In this document: positions 29,594 to 38,683 of the stretch, piece after piece
Position numbering within the stretch: position 1 is the stretch's first letter
How the letters are laid out: every line of letters begins with the position of its first letter
NCBI GenBank assembly: GCA_030949945.1
Contig: JAUZRZ010000062.1
Span: 20,016-84,015, forward strand
From: Sulfurimonas sp.
GTDB lineage: Bacteria > Campylobacterota > Campylobacteria > Campylobacterales > Sulfurimonadaceae
Length of the DNA: 64,000 bases
Reading direction: 5' to 3'
Translations under genes and position numbers: made by a program
Notes under the pieces: model-generated
Databases searched by the model: none
Told to the model about the DNA's origin: nothing
What the model saw: only the letters and a program-made list of their open reading frames with translations

Positions 29594-30390
29594 CTGAATT
29601 TTCCTGAGTATATTTCGTCAAGTAGTATTCGTGCACTACTTGAATGTGACTGTTTGATATAGCTTTTTAGTGTAGAAATGGCTTTATCTCTTTTTCCCAT
29701 TTTAACAAGTGCTTTAGCAAATATTATCCAACTGGATTCTATCTCTTTATTTATTTTATTTGTAATAAGTGCATAGTTATATGCTTGTTGATAGTCTTTG
29801 AGTTCATAATATTTTTTAGCTACAAAAAGACTGAGTGCAGGATTGTTATTTTTTTTAAAACGAGCAATTATCTCATAAATATCATTTTGTCTGTTTTGTC
29901 TTTTAATACTAATATGTTTTACATTCACTTCTTCTATATATTTTGGAGTGATTACTTGAGGGTGCTCGACTACTTCAACAATAGGTGCTTGTACTTTTTG
30001 TACATTTTGTTTAGTGCTAGACTCATTTTTATAATATGGCTGTATAGAGTTTTGCATTTTTCGCATAAAATCTAAAGATGGAGATAAAACTACTTTTTTA
30101 CTAGAAGGGGTATTGACTTGACTTTTATCTATTGTAGCTATAGGTTCAACTTCTATTATAGTTTTTGTAAGAATAGGAGGAGATATTTTTTTGATTTTTG
30201 TTACTTCTTTAATAATAGGAAGAGTTTTTGGAACCTCTTTATTTTCTTGTGGTAGCACTTGTGAAGTACTTGAAAAAGAAAAAAAGATAAATATAATGAT
30301 TATTATACTAATAAAGATACTTAGATGTGGAATATATGATTTAATTTTATATTTAAACCAGCGTTTTTCTAAATCGATTATATTAAGCAT
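29590..30390 (-). CDS. membrane-anchored TPR-type transformation system protein
   Basis: 266 aa. One N-terminal membrane span (SIFISIIIIIFIFFSF, residues 24-40), a Pro/Lys/Thr-rich periplasmic linker (45-150), and a C-terminal helical repeat region (ALSLFVAKKYYELKDYQQAY; AKALVKMGKRDKAISTL) with TPR-like spacing. It likely bridges the inner-membrane ATPase/platform to the secretin. It overlaps both neighbours by a few bases, as in MSHA- and cts-type loci. Confidence 0.7.
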   Translation of the reverse strand: MLNIIDLEKRWFKYKIKSYIPHLSIFISIIIIIFIFFSFSSTSQVLPQENKEVPKTLPIIKEVTKIKKISPPILTKTIIEVEPIATIDKSQVNTPSSKKVVLSPSLDFMRKMQNSIQPYYKNESSTKQNVQKVQAPIVEVVEHPQVITPKYIEEVNVKHISIKRQNRQNDIYEIIARFKKNNNPALSLFVAKKYYELKDYQQAYNYALITNKINKEIESSWIIFAKALVKMGKRDKAISTLKSYIKQSHSSSARILLDEIYSGKFR

Positions 30391-31192
30391 GAATTAAACC
30401 TGTATGAATTGCAGACATTTCAATTATTTTATTTGAAATTTGATTTGTTTTTATTGAAAAAAGTTGTTGATTAGATTCATAAGTTGCATATATGTCAAAG
30501 AGAGTGTAGAGTAATTTATTCGTATCTCTATAGTTTCCATTTGTAATGCTGTAAATTTTATTAACTGATTTATTTGTAAACATATTAGCACTATCAAAAC
30601 AGTTTGCTTTCATAAGTTTTTTTTGAATATAAATTTTTAGTTCACTACTAGATGCATTTTCAAGTTCTATAGTTTCCCATATTCTTGTTTGGAAATGCTC
30701 TTTTGCAATAATATCTTCTTTTTCCGTTTTATGAAGAGTAATAACAAATTTTACAGCTCGAGTATCCGATAAAAGACGAATCTTTTCCATTAATACCTCG
30801 GAGTACAGTTGTGCTTCATCTAAAAGTACTACAGGTATCTCATCTATCTCTTTTGATTCTACTATTTTCATAAATTGTGTGAAGTTTAATTCTCCACTAT
30901 ATTTTGTTCCAAATAAATCTTGTGCAAGTGTTTTATAAAATTCGCTTTCATCTAAAATTGGTGTTTGATAAAGATAAACTTTTTGAGATGAAGATAAGTC
31001 TTTATAAAGTTTATTTAAAAACATACTCTTACCTGTTCCTGGTCTTCCATACAAAAGTATCATTTTTAAAGGTTTTTTTATAGAATCTTTAAGGGCTTGA
31101 TATATGGTTGAGACACGATCAAGTTGAATATAGTCTTTAGCATTAACAATATCTAAGAAAACATTTTTAGAGTTGACAAAGATACTATTCAT
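30383..31192 (-). CDS. AAA ATPase, ExeA/MshM type (CtsP-like)
   Basis: 269 aa. Walker A LLYGRPGTGKSMFLN near residue 45, Walker B PVVLLDEAQL near residue 125, and sensor segment VKFVITLHK. It resembles ExeA/MshM-type ATPases that help assemble a secretin, without the peptidoglycan-binding tail. Position between the secretin gene and the TPR gene corresponds to ctsP of the Campylobacter transformation locus. Confidence 0.8.
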   Translation of the reverse strand: MNSIFVNSKNVFLDIVNAKDYIQLDRVSTIYQALKDSIKKPLKMILLYGRPGTGKSMFLNKLYKDLSSSQKVYLYQTPILDESEFYKTLAQDLFGTKYSGELNFTQFMKIVESKEIDEIPVVLLDEAQLYSEVLMEKIRLLSDTRAVKFVITLHKTEKEDIIAKEHFQTRIWETIELENASSSELKIYIQKKLMKANCFDSANMFTNKSVNKIYSITNGNYRDTNKLLYTLFDIYATYESNQQLFSIKTNQISNKIIEMSAIHTGLIHA

Positions 31193-31207
31193 ATAATGTA
31201 CTTCCTT

Positions 31208-32875
31208 TTATTGTGCATCAGGATTTGTAAGCTTTGTAGGTACTTTTAAACCAACCTTTCCTGCATTCTCAACTGTTAGAGAATTTGTTTGTCCACTGTT
31301 TGAGAGTCTCTCTTTCATAAGCATATCATCAGTCATACCTTCATAGCCTAAATCTGCTAAAGATACAGTGTTATTAGATTTGTGGATTATATGTGGTTCT
31401 ATGATAATAACCAACTCTTCAACCTGTCTTAGCTTCTCTTCATATTTAAAAAGATAACTAAGTACTGGAATATCTCCTAGTAAAGGTACCTTATTCGTGT
31501 TAAGAGTATTCTTTGTAGTAATAAGACCACCAAGTATGATTCTATGTCCATCTTTAACCGTTACAACAGAAGAGAGTTGACGACGATTTAAGTCAGGTGG
31601 CATAGTCCTGTTAGCATTATCTTGTTGTGCTATATCTATTGTAGTCTCTGAGAGAGATGGATTGATTTTGAGTGTAATGGTTTGATCATCTGCAATTTCT
31701 GGTGTAATTGTTAGTAGTACCCCTGAGAATACCGATTGAACATTTTCATTTTGAGCTTGTGCTCCTGAAGTGCCACCAGCTAATGTTTGTGTACTTGTGA
31801 TTTTATAAAAGTACTCTGTGCCTGCAGTAATAAGTGCTGGTTGATTGTTAAGTGTTAAAACCTTAGGATTTGAAATAGAATTCACATTTCCTTGTGTTTG
31901 AAGAAATTTAATAACTTCATTAAGTTTTGCCTGCCCCTTTATATTTACAATACTTGCAACTCTATCAATAGTGTTACCTGCTATTGCTGTAACTCCTGTT
32001 GCATCATAAGTGTCAACATTTTGACTACTAATATGATTTATAGATACATCAAAATTTTGCAGAGCATAAAGTTGTTGCCAGTCAATACCTGTAGTTTTTC
32101 CTTCACTCATAGTAACAGAAAGCAGTTGAACATCTATTAGAACCTGAAGTTGTACTTTATCTTGGAGCTGTTTTAGATAGTTACTAAACCTTTTTAACTG
32201 TTTTGCCGTTGCTGTTACAGTGATAAGACCAGCATTTTTATTGATGATTGGTGCTGTAGCCTTATAAGAGTCATGAGGACGGTTTAAAATACTTTGAAAT
32301 TCTAAGTCTAACTCTTCCCAAAATTTTACTTCATCAGTACTTTCTATTTTAATACCAGTTTGTGCACCAGCAGGAGTTGTACCAAGTTGACCGCCAGCTT
32401 GACCACCACCAGCTCTACTACCACCAGCTCTAGCACCACCAGCTTGACCACCAAGTCCACCTTGTGTTGCTGAGTTTGAACTAAGTGTCACATCTGTACT
32501 ACCAGTACTTTTTCTTTGAGAAAGTATATAGTCAATCTCAAATACTTTAGTTGTTAAGTAAGAGATTTTAAGTAGATTGTTTTCTAATGAATATGAAAGA
32601 TTATTTTCTGCAAGAATTATATCAAGAACTTCATCAATTGTTAAATTCTTTAGGTTTGTTTTATTTAACTGTGTATGTAAAAACTTTTCAGCATTTGGAT
32701 CAGTTACTATGATACTAAAACCACACTCATCACTTAACTGTTCAATAAAGTCAATGATTTTAGTCTCTTTAACAGAGCTAATACTAAAGAGTTCGTATGA
32801 ACAGTCTGCAATTGCACTTGTAGAAAGCAGAAGTGCTAAGAGTGTTGCTTGTATTGACATTTTTATATATTTCAT
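31208..32875 (-). CDS. secretin, MshL/GspD type (CtsD-like)
   Basis: 555 aa outer-membrane secretin. Signal peptide (ATLLALLLSTSAIA), an N-terminal STN-like domain (FSISSVKETKIIDF, 30-110), a Gly/Ala-rich insert at about residues 138-170, an N1-type domain (ITVTATAKQLKRFSNYLKQL), and the C-terminal secretin core with RRQLSSVVTVKDGHRIILGG and PLLGDIPVLSYLFK. It forms the DNA or pilus exit pore. Position next to the ATPase and PilO/PilP-like genes supports a natural-transformation role. Confidence 0.9.
   Translation of the reverse strand: MKYIKMSIQATLLALLLSTSAIADCSYELFSISSVKETKIIDFIEQLSDECGFSIIVTDPNAEKFLHTQLNKTNLKNLTIDEVLDIILAENNLSYSLENNLLKISYLTTKVFEIDYILSQRKSTGSTDVTLSSNSATQGGLGGQAGGARAGGSRAGGGQAGGQLGTTPAGAQTGIKIESTDEVKFWEELDLEFQSILNRPHDSYKATAPIINKNAGLITVTATAKQLKRFSNYLKQLQDKVQLQVLIDVQLLSVTMSEGKTTGIDWQQLYALQNFDVSINHISSQNVDTYDATGVTAIAGNTIDRVASIVNIKGQAKLNEVIKFLQTQGNVNSISNPKVLTLNNQPALITAGTEYFYKITSTQTLAGGTSGAQAQNENVQSVFSGVLLTITPEIADDQTITLKINPSLSETTIDIAQQDNANRTMPPDLNRRQLSSVVTVKDGHRIILGGLITTKNTLNTNKVPLLGDIPVLSYLFKYEEKLRQVEELVIIIEPHIIHKSNNTVSLADLGYEGMTDDMLMKERLSNSGQTNSLTVENAGKVGLKVPTKLTNPDAQ
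32388..32462. repeat. Gly/Ala-coding tandem repeat within the secretin gene
   Basis: Imperfect repeats of an ACCACCAGC(T)-type unit encode a run of GGQAGG, ARAGG and SRAGG units. The repeats are short and degenerate, so length may vary between strains by slippage. They lie in the linker between the N-terminal domain and the secretin core. Confidence 0.6.
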
Positions 32876-32884
32876 TTTTCAATC

Positions 32885-33340
32885 CTACTTATTTAGAAAT
32901 TTGAGTTTATTGCTATTACTCTTAGTTGAGAGTAGTAGTTGTTTTTTATGTTTACTTAAAAGTACAGACTTTGGACTTATTTCAATTATTTTGTAGCCAT
33001 TTACCATATCCCCTATTTTATACCATTCCCCACTAATCATAACTGAGTTATTCAAAATTGCACCAAGTGATAAAATTTTATTTACAGTTTTTACCTTTTG
33101 TGCTTTTACTACCTTAGGACTTATGTCTTTTTTTGGCTGATTTTGTTTACTCGTCTTTAGTGGAGTTGTTCTGTTTTTTTCTAAAAAAACAAAAGGGTTT
33201 TTAAGTCTATAAATATCAGTTGATTTCATACCTACACGAGAAGGTTTTATTGCATTGACTTGTTGGTCAACCCAGTCGAGTTCATTAGATAATAATATAG
33301 TACTAATCAGGATAGATAAAGTTAAAATATTTTTTTTCAT
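32885..33340 (-). CDS. PilP/MshK-like periplasmic protein of the transformation locus
   Basis: ATG at 33340 overlaps the upstream stop (TAATG) and gives a clear signal peptide (NILTLSILISTILLS). Residues 20-85 are Pro/Lys-rich linker; residues 95-140 form a small beta domain (LGAILNNSVMISGEWYKIGD, YKIIEISPKSVLL), the pattern of PilP/GspC-type periplasmic domains that bind the secretin. About 151 aa. Function is inferred from fold pattern and position before the secretin gene. Confidence 0.65.
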   Translation of the reverse strand: MKKNILTLSILISTILLSNELDWVDQQVNAIKPSRVGMKSTDIYRLKNPFVFLEKNRTTPLKTSKQNQPKKDISPKVVKAQKVKTVNKILSLGAILNNSVMISGEWYKIGDMVNGYKIIEISPKSVLLSKHKKQLLLSTKSNSNKLKFLNK

Positions 33341-33986
33341 TAGTATGTAATCCCCCAAACTGAAATATTTAAATCACTGTTTAGACTATTTTGTGCCTTA
33401 ATATTAAAATCATGTATATCGACAACAAGTTCACTCTTCTCGAGCGAGTTTATAAAAAGAAAAGTATTTTTATAGTTTGCTGTAGCACTAATACTAATAT
33501 CCAATATATGCCCAAATGCACTGTTTGTTTGAGCATAAGTATTAGAAAAAGCTTTTATCTTCACATGATATTTTTGAGCATTTTTAGATATTGAGTCTAA
33601 ATATTCACCCCATGTTCTTTCATCATAAATAAGTGATGATATCGTTTCTATTTTACTCTTTATGTAGGCATTATTGTCTTTGTGAGCTAGCATTTTTTTA
33701 TTAGTTATTAGAATTTCTTTGTCGAGTTGAACTATTTTAGATTCTGGATTAGCTTGTAGATATAACCTGTCAGCATTAATTTTTCTATCTAAGTTCACTA
33801 CATTTGACCTAACAGATTCAAAACTGTTAAATGAACTATCCCAAAAAAACATATATGCAAAAGCAAAAATACCTGCAACAATCATCGTATAGATCATATA
33901 AGTATCTTTTTGTGTTTTTGTGCAAATATTTTATCTATATCATGTAGATAGTCTTCTATATTGAATTTTGGCAATATGTTTTTCAT
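33340..33986 (-). CDS. PilO-like inner-membrane protein, split by one frameshift
   Basis: ATG at 33986 overlaps the upstream stop (ATGA). Corrected length 215 aa: a short cytoplasmic start (KNILPKFNIEDYLHDIDKIF), one membrane span (IVAGIFAFAYMFFW), a coiled coil (about 50-100), and a C-terminal ferredoxin-like domain. This is the PilO/MshJ architecture that pairs with PilN. The T-run at 33907-33911 is one base short, giving an early stop after 31 codons; restoring it joins QKHKK to DTYMIYT. Confidence 0.72.
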
Positions 33987-35518
33987 AATATATTCACCTT
34001 TAATTGAGAGAAATACAGTTTGTTTTCATCATCATAGTCTATACTCTCTAGCTCAAACTTAAATCTATTTTCATAAGTTTTTGTTAGATATTGGACTAGT
34101 TTAGTTATTTTTCTATCTCTAGACGAAACTAGATCAAGCTGAAATGTTTTAGTCGTATTTGTCTCACTGTATGAAAGAGATTCCATTTTTACTCTAAACT
34201 TGTTCAAGTCTTTTGTCAGAGTAGCAAGTAGCTTTGCTTTCATAGGGTAGTTTACTTTAACATCGTGTATTTTTATAAGAGTATTTTTCTTTGTTATATA
34301 TTCTTTTTTTTCTATTTCTAGCAGTGCAAGAGCTTTGGCCTTATCTGCTTCTTTATTCTTAATAGTAGATTGTCTAGTTATCTTAATATTATGAATTTCT
34401 TTATACTCTTGTTTTAAGATGTCTTCTTGAAGAGTCTGTGCATATGTGAGAATCCAATATGTAATAGGGTATGCAAAGGCTAATGCAAGTGAGGCAGCTA
34501 TTAATAAAATTAGTTTACCACTCTCTCTCTTTACAAATGCAGGAGGACGGTGATAGACAGTAAAGTTTGAGTCATATCTTTGATCCTCTCCTAACGTAGT
34601 ATAAATATGCATTAGTGCATGAAGTTGATCAATATATATACCATTAGTTTCAAAACCATAATCAAAGTCAAATTCACTAGATTTAATTTTGAGTTCGACT
34701 TCAAGCATTTCGTCAAGTTTTGTTACAGTCTCAAGTTGTGATCCAATATAAACATGATCAAAACTCTCTATATCAAAAGCACGTTTTGCATATGTTAAAA
34801 TATCGTTAATATTTGCAAAGAGTTCTTTATAGAGCTTAATAAAGTACTCTTTAAAGTCACTATCTGTATCTTTTAAACTTTCATTTGTATAAAAATTTAT
34901 AAAGCTAGAATACTCAATACGTTCACCATACAACTCACAAAAGCGTTCATGCATATCAATGAGGGAGTATTTAATTGATTTTGTATAGATAAATTCTTTA
35001 TCACCATAAATTGTGATAAATGCATCATTTTCTTGAAAATAAATGAAACAGTGTACTCCACCACTATCAATAATTTCTTTAGAATAAAGAGACTTCAGTA
35101 AAAGTGGTGCTGGAATGATAACATCAAGATATTTTATTTTTTCTATAGTGTTAATAAAAGTTTGTGTTACTTCTAGTGGATCTACTATAAAAACATGGAA
35201 GTGTCTATTGTCTTCATCAAGATTATTAAATGTTTCAATATATTGAATTTGATATTCAACAGCATTATCAAGTGCTAATTCATCATATGCTTTGGAGTTA
35301 ATAGCATCGAATAGATCTTCATCCGGAATATTCTTACTAATTTCAATTTGAGCATTAATAAACTCTTTTGTATTTAAGTAAGAAATTGCAATTTGATCTT
35401 TTGAAAATTCTGGTGAATTTTCTACATTTAAAAAACTTGAAACACCATTGATGTATGTATCGTTATAGGGGTTAACTGATAATACACTGGAGAAAGAGTG
35501 TTGTGTTTGTGTGCTCAT
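33983..35518 (-). CDS. PilM-PilN type fusion protein of the transformation pilus
   Basis: 511 aa. Residues 1-330 are soluble and could be a divergent actin-like PilM domain; a membrane span lies near 338-358 (LILLIAASLALAFAYP), followed by a long coiled coil and a C-terminal small domain (KMESLSYSETNTTKTFQL) typical of PilN. The combination resembles MshI. It starts the cluster downstream of the Csd4-like gene with an 11-base gap, so it may be co-transcribed with it. Confidence 0.72.
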   Translation of the reverse strand: MSTQTQHSFSSVLSVNPYNDTYINGVSSFLNVENSPEFSKDQIAISYLNTKEFINAQIEISKNIPDEDLFDAINSKAYDELALDNAVEYQIQYIETFNNLDEDNRHFHVFIVDPLEVTQTFINTIEKIKYLDVIIPAPLLLKSLYSKEIIDSGGVHCFIYFQENDAFITIYGDKEFIYTKSIKYSLIDMHERFCELYGERIEYSSFINFYTNESLKDTDSDFKEYFIKLYKELFANINDILTYAKRAFDIESFDHVYIGSQLETVTKLDEMLEVELKIKSSEFDFDYGFETNGIYIDQLHALMHIYTTLGEDQRYDSNFTVYHRPPAFVKRESGKLILLIAASLALAFAYPITYWILTYAQTLQEDILKQEYKEIHNIKITRQSTIKNKEADKAKALALLEIEKKEYITKKNTLIKIHDVKVNYPMKAKLLATLTKDLNKFRVKMESLSYSETNTTKTFQLDLVSSRDRKITKLVQYLTKTYENRFKFELESIDYDDENKLYFSQLKVNIL

Positions 35519-35529
35519 TAACTATTTTC

Positions 35530-36816
35530 CTATTTGAAATGAACCATTAACATGGAACAAAATTCTTCTTTTTTATAAAACTCAACTCTATAAACTTTAT
35601 GCTGCTTGTCAACTGAATAATTTTTATTCAAATCTCTCAAGGAGATAGTGACATTGCTTTCGTCAATATGACCTTTAGCTTGATAACCAATAATGTTCAC
35701 ACGTTGTTTTTCATTTTTAATAACTTTAAAATCGGCAGTTACATAAAAATTTGAAGTATTTAAGAGGGAAACTTTCTTTCCGTCTATTACAAAATCTAAT
35801 TTATCTTGGCAATTTTCAGCTAAAGAAAAGTATTGTGGCTTTAACTGTGTCACTAACTTATTACCAATAAAGACCATATACCTGCCCTTTATTTTTTTAA
35901 GTTTTCCCAACGGATGTGAAAACTTAAATTCATTACTCTTTGATTTTATCGGAATATAGCTTAAAGATTTTTTTATATCAGTTAAATTTAACAAAATATT
36001 ACTATTTATACCTAAAGTACCGTAGTTTGTGAGTACTTTCGCCACTCCTTCTTCGCTTAACTCAAAGTTTCTTGTATATTTTATACCCATTATTTTCATA
36101 TACTCTTCAATAGCAAGAAGTTGATAGAAAACTTTTTGACTTAAATTAGAGAGGTTTTTACTTGTTTCAATAGCAAATGCAGGTTTTTGATTGGTAACAC
36201 AAAAGTACGTGAGTGAAAGCTGCATGGCTTCATCATCATATTTGGTATTTGTATTTTTTACATCGAAACTATGATGGCGTTTGAGAAGTTTTTTATTCAT
36301 ATTAGTTTTGATTTTAATAGCAATATCATTTAAGTTTCCAAAAGGCTGCTCAATTTTTAAATCACATTGGTCTATAACACAAGTCTGTCCCCATGCATTA
36401 GGGTTAAAAATACTTCCTTGGTTCTTTTTTCTATAAAAACCATGTCCATCATGAAGGTTTAAAACTAAAGATACCTGTGGTGAAAGAATAGTCCTCTTTA
36501 TCTCATCGATTATTTCTTTATCTTTATCTCCTGATTTAACAGAAGAAAACTTTCTATTCATATCCCCATGAATACCGCGTCTGTTTTTTATAATACTTTG
36601 AGAGTTTAAGTTTGGAACAATCCAAAGATTTTTTGATGTGATAGTATAGTTTGTTGCAAGTAGAGAAGCTGCGAAATAACCTCCTGGTTCATTTCCATGT
36701 ATACCTGCAATGACTAATAGTGTAGTATTTGAATCACCACTTTCTTTTTTAATGAGTTGTATTTTAGCATCAAGTAGAGTACTTAAAAGTATAAAAAGTA
36801 TAAAAAAATATTTCAT
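35530..36816 (-). CDS. zinc carboxypeptidase-like protein, Csd4/Pgp1 type
   Basis: 428 aa with signal peptide (FFILFILLSTLLDA). M14/AstE-like metal motif AGIHGNEPGG (His40, Glu43) and LNLHDGHGFYR (His122) fit zinc ligands; AIETSKN resembles the late catalytic Glu block. In Helicobacter and Campylobacter, Csd4/Pgp1 is the periplasmic D,L-carboxypeptidase that trims peptidoglycan tripeptides and gives helical cell shape. The C-terminal 200 residues are beta-rich, as in Csd4. It directly follows an L,D-carboxypeptidase gene, which supports the call. Confidence 0.78.
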   Translation of the reverse strand: MKYFFILFILLSTLLDAKIQLIKKESGDSNTTLLVIAGIHGNEPGGYFAASLLATNYTITSKNLWIVPNLNSQSIIKNRRGIHGDMNRKFSSVKSGDKDKEIIDEIKRTILSPQVSLVLNLHDGHGFYRKKNQGSIFNPNAWGQTCVIDQCDLKIEQPFGNLNDIAIKIKTNMNKKLLKRHHSFDVKNTNTKYDDEAMQLSLTYFCVTNQKPAFAIETSKNLSNLSQKVFYQLLAIEEYMKIMGIKYTRNFELSEEGVAKVLTNYGTLGINSNILLNLTDIKKSLSYIPIKSKSNEFKFSHPLGKLKKIKGRYMVFIGNKLVTQLKPQYFSLAENCQDKLDFVIDGKKVSLLNTSNFYVTADFKVIKNEKQRVNIIGYQAKGHIDESNVTISLRDLNKNYSVDKQHKVYRVEFYKKEEFCSMLMVHFK

Positions 36817-37796
36817 CTATTTCTCTGTAATGATTTTTATTTTAGAATTGTGAAGTTTAAGTATAAGTACTTTTTCCCCTGTAAATGAAAAGCTATTGGA
36901 TTTATAAGTTTCAAAAAAAGTCACCTTATAAATATCATCAGTGCCAGGATATGGAATTACATTGATATCATTAAAGAGAATAGTTTTTGTTTCATTTTTT
37001 TTAAAAATTCTTGTTTTATATTTACTGAAATTATTTATATCCATCCCATCAAAACGTAAAAATTTTTCATCATAAAAGTTTAAATAAGTGCTAATATCAT
37101 TATATAGCCAAGCATATCGCCATGCATAAATTTGGGCAAGTACATTTGCAAGGGCTTCTTTAGAAACACTCTTTTGGCGTTTTTCTTCATTAATAATTAG
37201 GATAGTCTCTTTTATATCTATATGTCTGTCTAAACACTCGATACTAGGATTGTTGATAGCTATGCAACCTTTTGTGTAGCTGTCTCTATCTTGAGTTAAA
37301 GGAAGTCCATGAATCCAAATACCAGAACCATTTTTCGAAGGTATTTATCGTAAGAGTTTGGGTAAGATGTTACAAATGCCATAGGTCCGTAAAATGAGTC
37401 TACTTTAGAGAGCTTTTTGACAAGTTTATAAATACCAGTTGGTGTTTTTAAATCTCCTTCTCTTGCTTTATCACCTTTTATTTTACCTGTAAATGCATTA
37501 TAGTCTTTGATGATAGTGTAGGAGTTATTTGCATCTTTGGTATATAATGTAAGAGTAGAATTTGATTTATCACATGCTAAAATATTTTTATATGATTCGA
37601 TGTAGCCAAAATGTGTATCTATATCTTGAATATAATTATTCCAATATTTTTCATTTGCAAGGTCTAAATCCATCTGTTTTGCAATGTTTTGGATGCCATT
37701 TTTTCTGTATTGAGTTAAGGCATTTGCATGAAGAGAATTATTGAGTAGTAGAAAAAAAAATGTTATACTCAATAACTGCATAGTTTTATTTTGCAT
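36817..37796 (-). CDS. L,D-carboxypeptidase/transpeptidase (YkuD), Csd6/Pgp2 type, split by one frameshift
   Basis: Signal peptide (LLSITFFFLLLNNSLHA), a YkuD domain with KTPTGIYKLV, WIHGLPLTQ and catalytic SYTKGCIAINN, then a C-terminal NTF2-like domain (LAQIYAWRYAWLYNDISTY). Csd6/Pgp2 trims tetrapeptides to tripeptides, which Csd4 then shortens; here the two genes are adjacent. The T-run at 37331-37335 lacks one base, turning RKNGSGIW into RKMVLV and a stop. Corrected length 326 aa, close to Csd6. The start overlaps the era stop by 11 bases. Confidence 0.82.
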
Positions 37797-38669
37797 TGTC
37801 GTAGCCTATCTCTTTTAAAAAGTTCACATCCTTTGTCCAGCCTTTTTTCACTACTACTTGTAGGTTTAAGTAGGCTTTTTTTGTGCTAAGTCTTTCTATC
37901 TTTTCTCTAGCAGCCTTACCAATACGTTTGATACAATCACCACCTTTACCAATGATTATTCCTTTTTGAGACTCTTTTTCAATGATAATCATAGCCGTAA
38001 TAACATCCACATGCTCTTCCTCGTCAATACTTTCAATGATTACATCAGACTCATAAGGAACTTCATCACTTACATTTTCAAATATACCTTCACGGATAAA
38101 TCCTGAGTATATATCACGAACAAGCTCACTGGTTAAATCTTGGGGGTCAAAAAGAAAAGGGGACTCAGGTAAGTTTTTAGTTATGAGTTTGAGAAGGTCT
38201 TCGTGTCCTACTTTTTTAGGTATAGCTACAGGAACAAGTGCTTCAAAGTGGTCTGAAAATTGATTGTATGAGGCGATTGTTTTAAAAAGTTTTTCTTGTT
38301 TTACTTGATCTATTTTACTTATGACTATAATATGTTTAATCTTTTTTTGTTTAATTTTAGAAATTTTTGATAATGTTCTACACTATCACTCACAGGTGCA
38401 AGATAGATAATGAGGTCACAATCACCCATCGCTTTGAGTGCTTCATCCATCATAAACTGGTTGAGTACTTTTTCGCGTTCATGAAGTCCTGGAGTATCTA
38501 CAAAAATTATTTGTGTATCCTCAACCATAACTATTGCATTAGAACGTCGTCTTGTTGCATTTGCTTTTTGGCTAACCATAGCAATTTTTTCACCTAAAAG
38601 TGAATTCATTAGAGTACTTTTTCCTGCGTTTGGACGCCCAATTAAAGAAACAAAACCAGCCTTTGTCAT
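37786..38669 (-). CDS. era: GTPase Era, split by one frameshift
   Basis: Ribosome-assembly GTPase binding 16S rRNA. G1 [13 protein letters not shown]3 DTPGLHE, G4 region ISKID (after the break), and a C-terminal KH domain with [16 protein letters not shown]. The run at 38342-38348 is one base short, so the upstream frame ends at LNKKRLNIL. Corrected length 294 aa. Position beside hslU matches Campylobacter. The gene is normally essential, so a base error is the likely cause. Confidence 0.93.
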
Positions 38670-38683
38670 ATAGTGCCTTTTAT

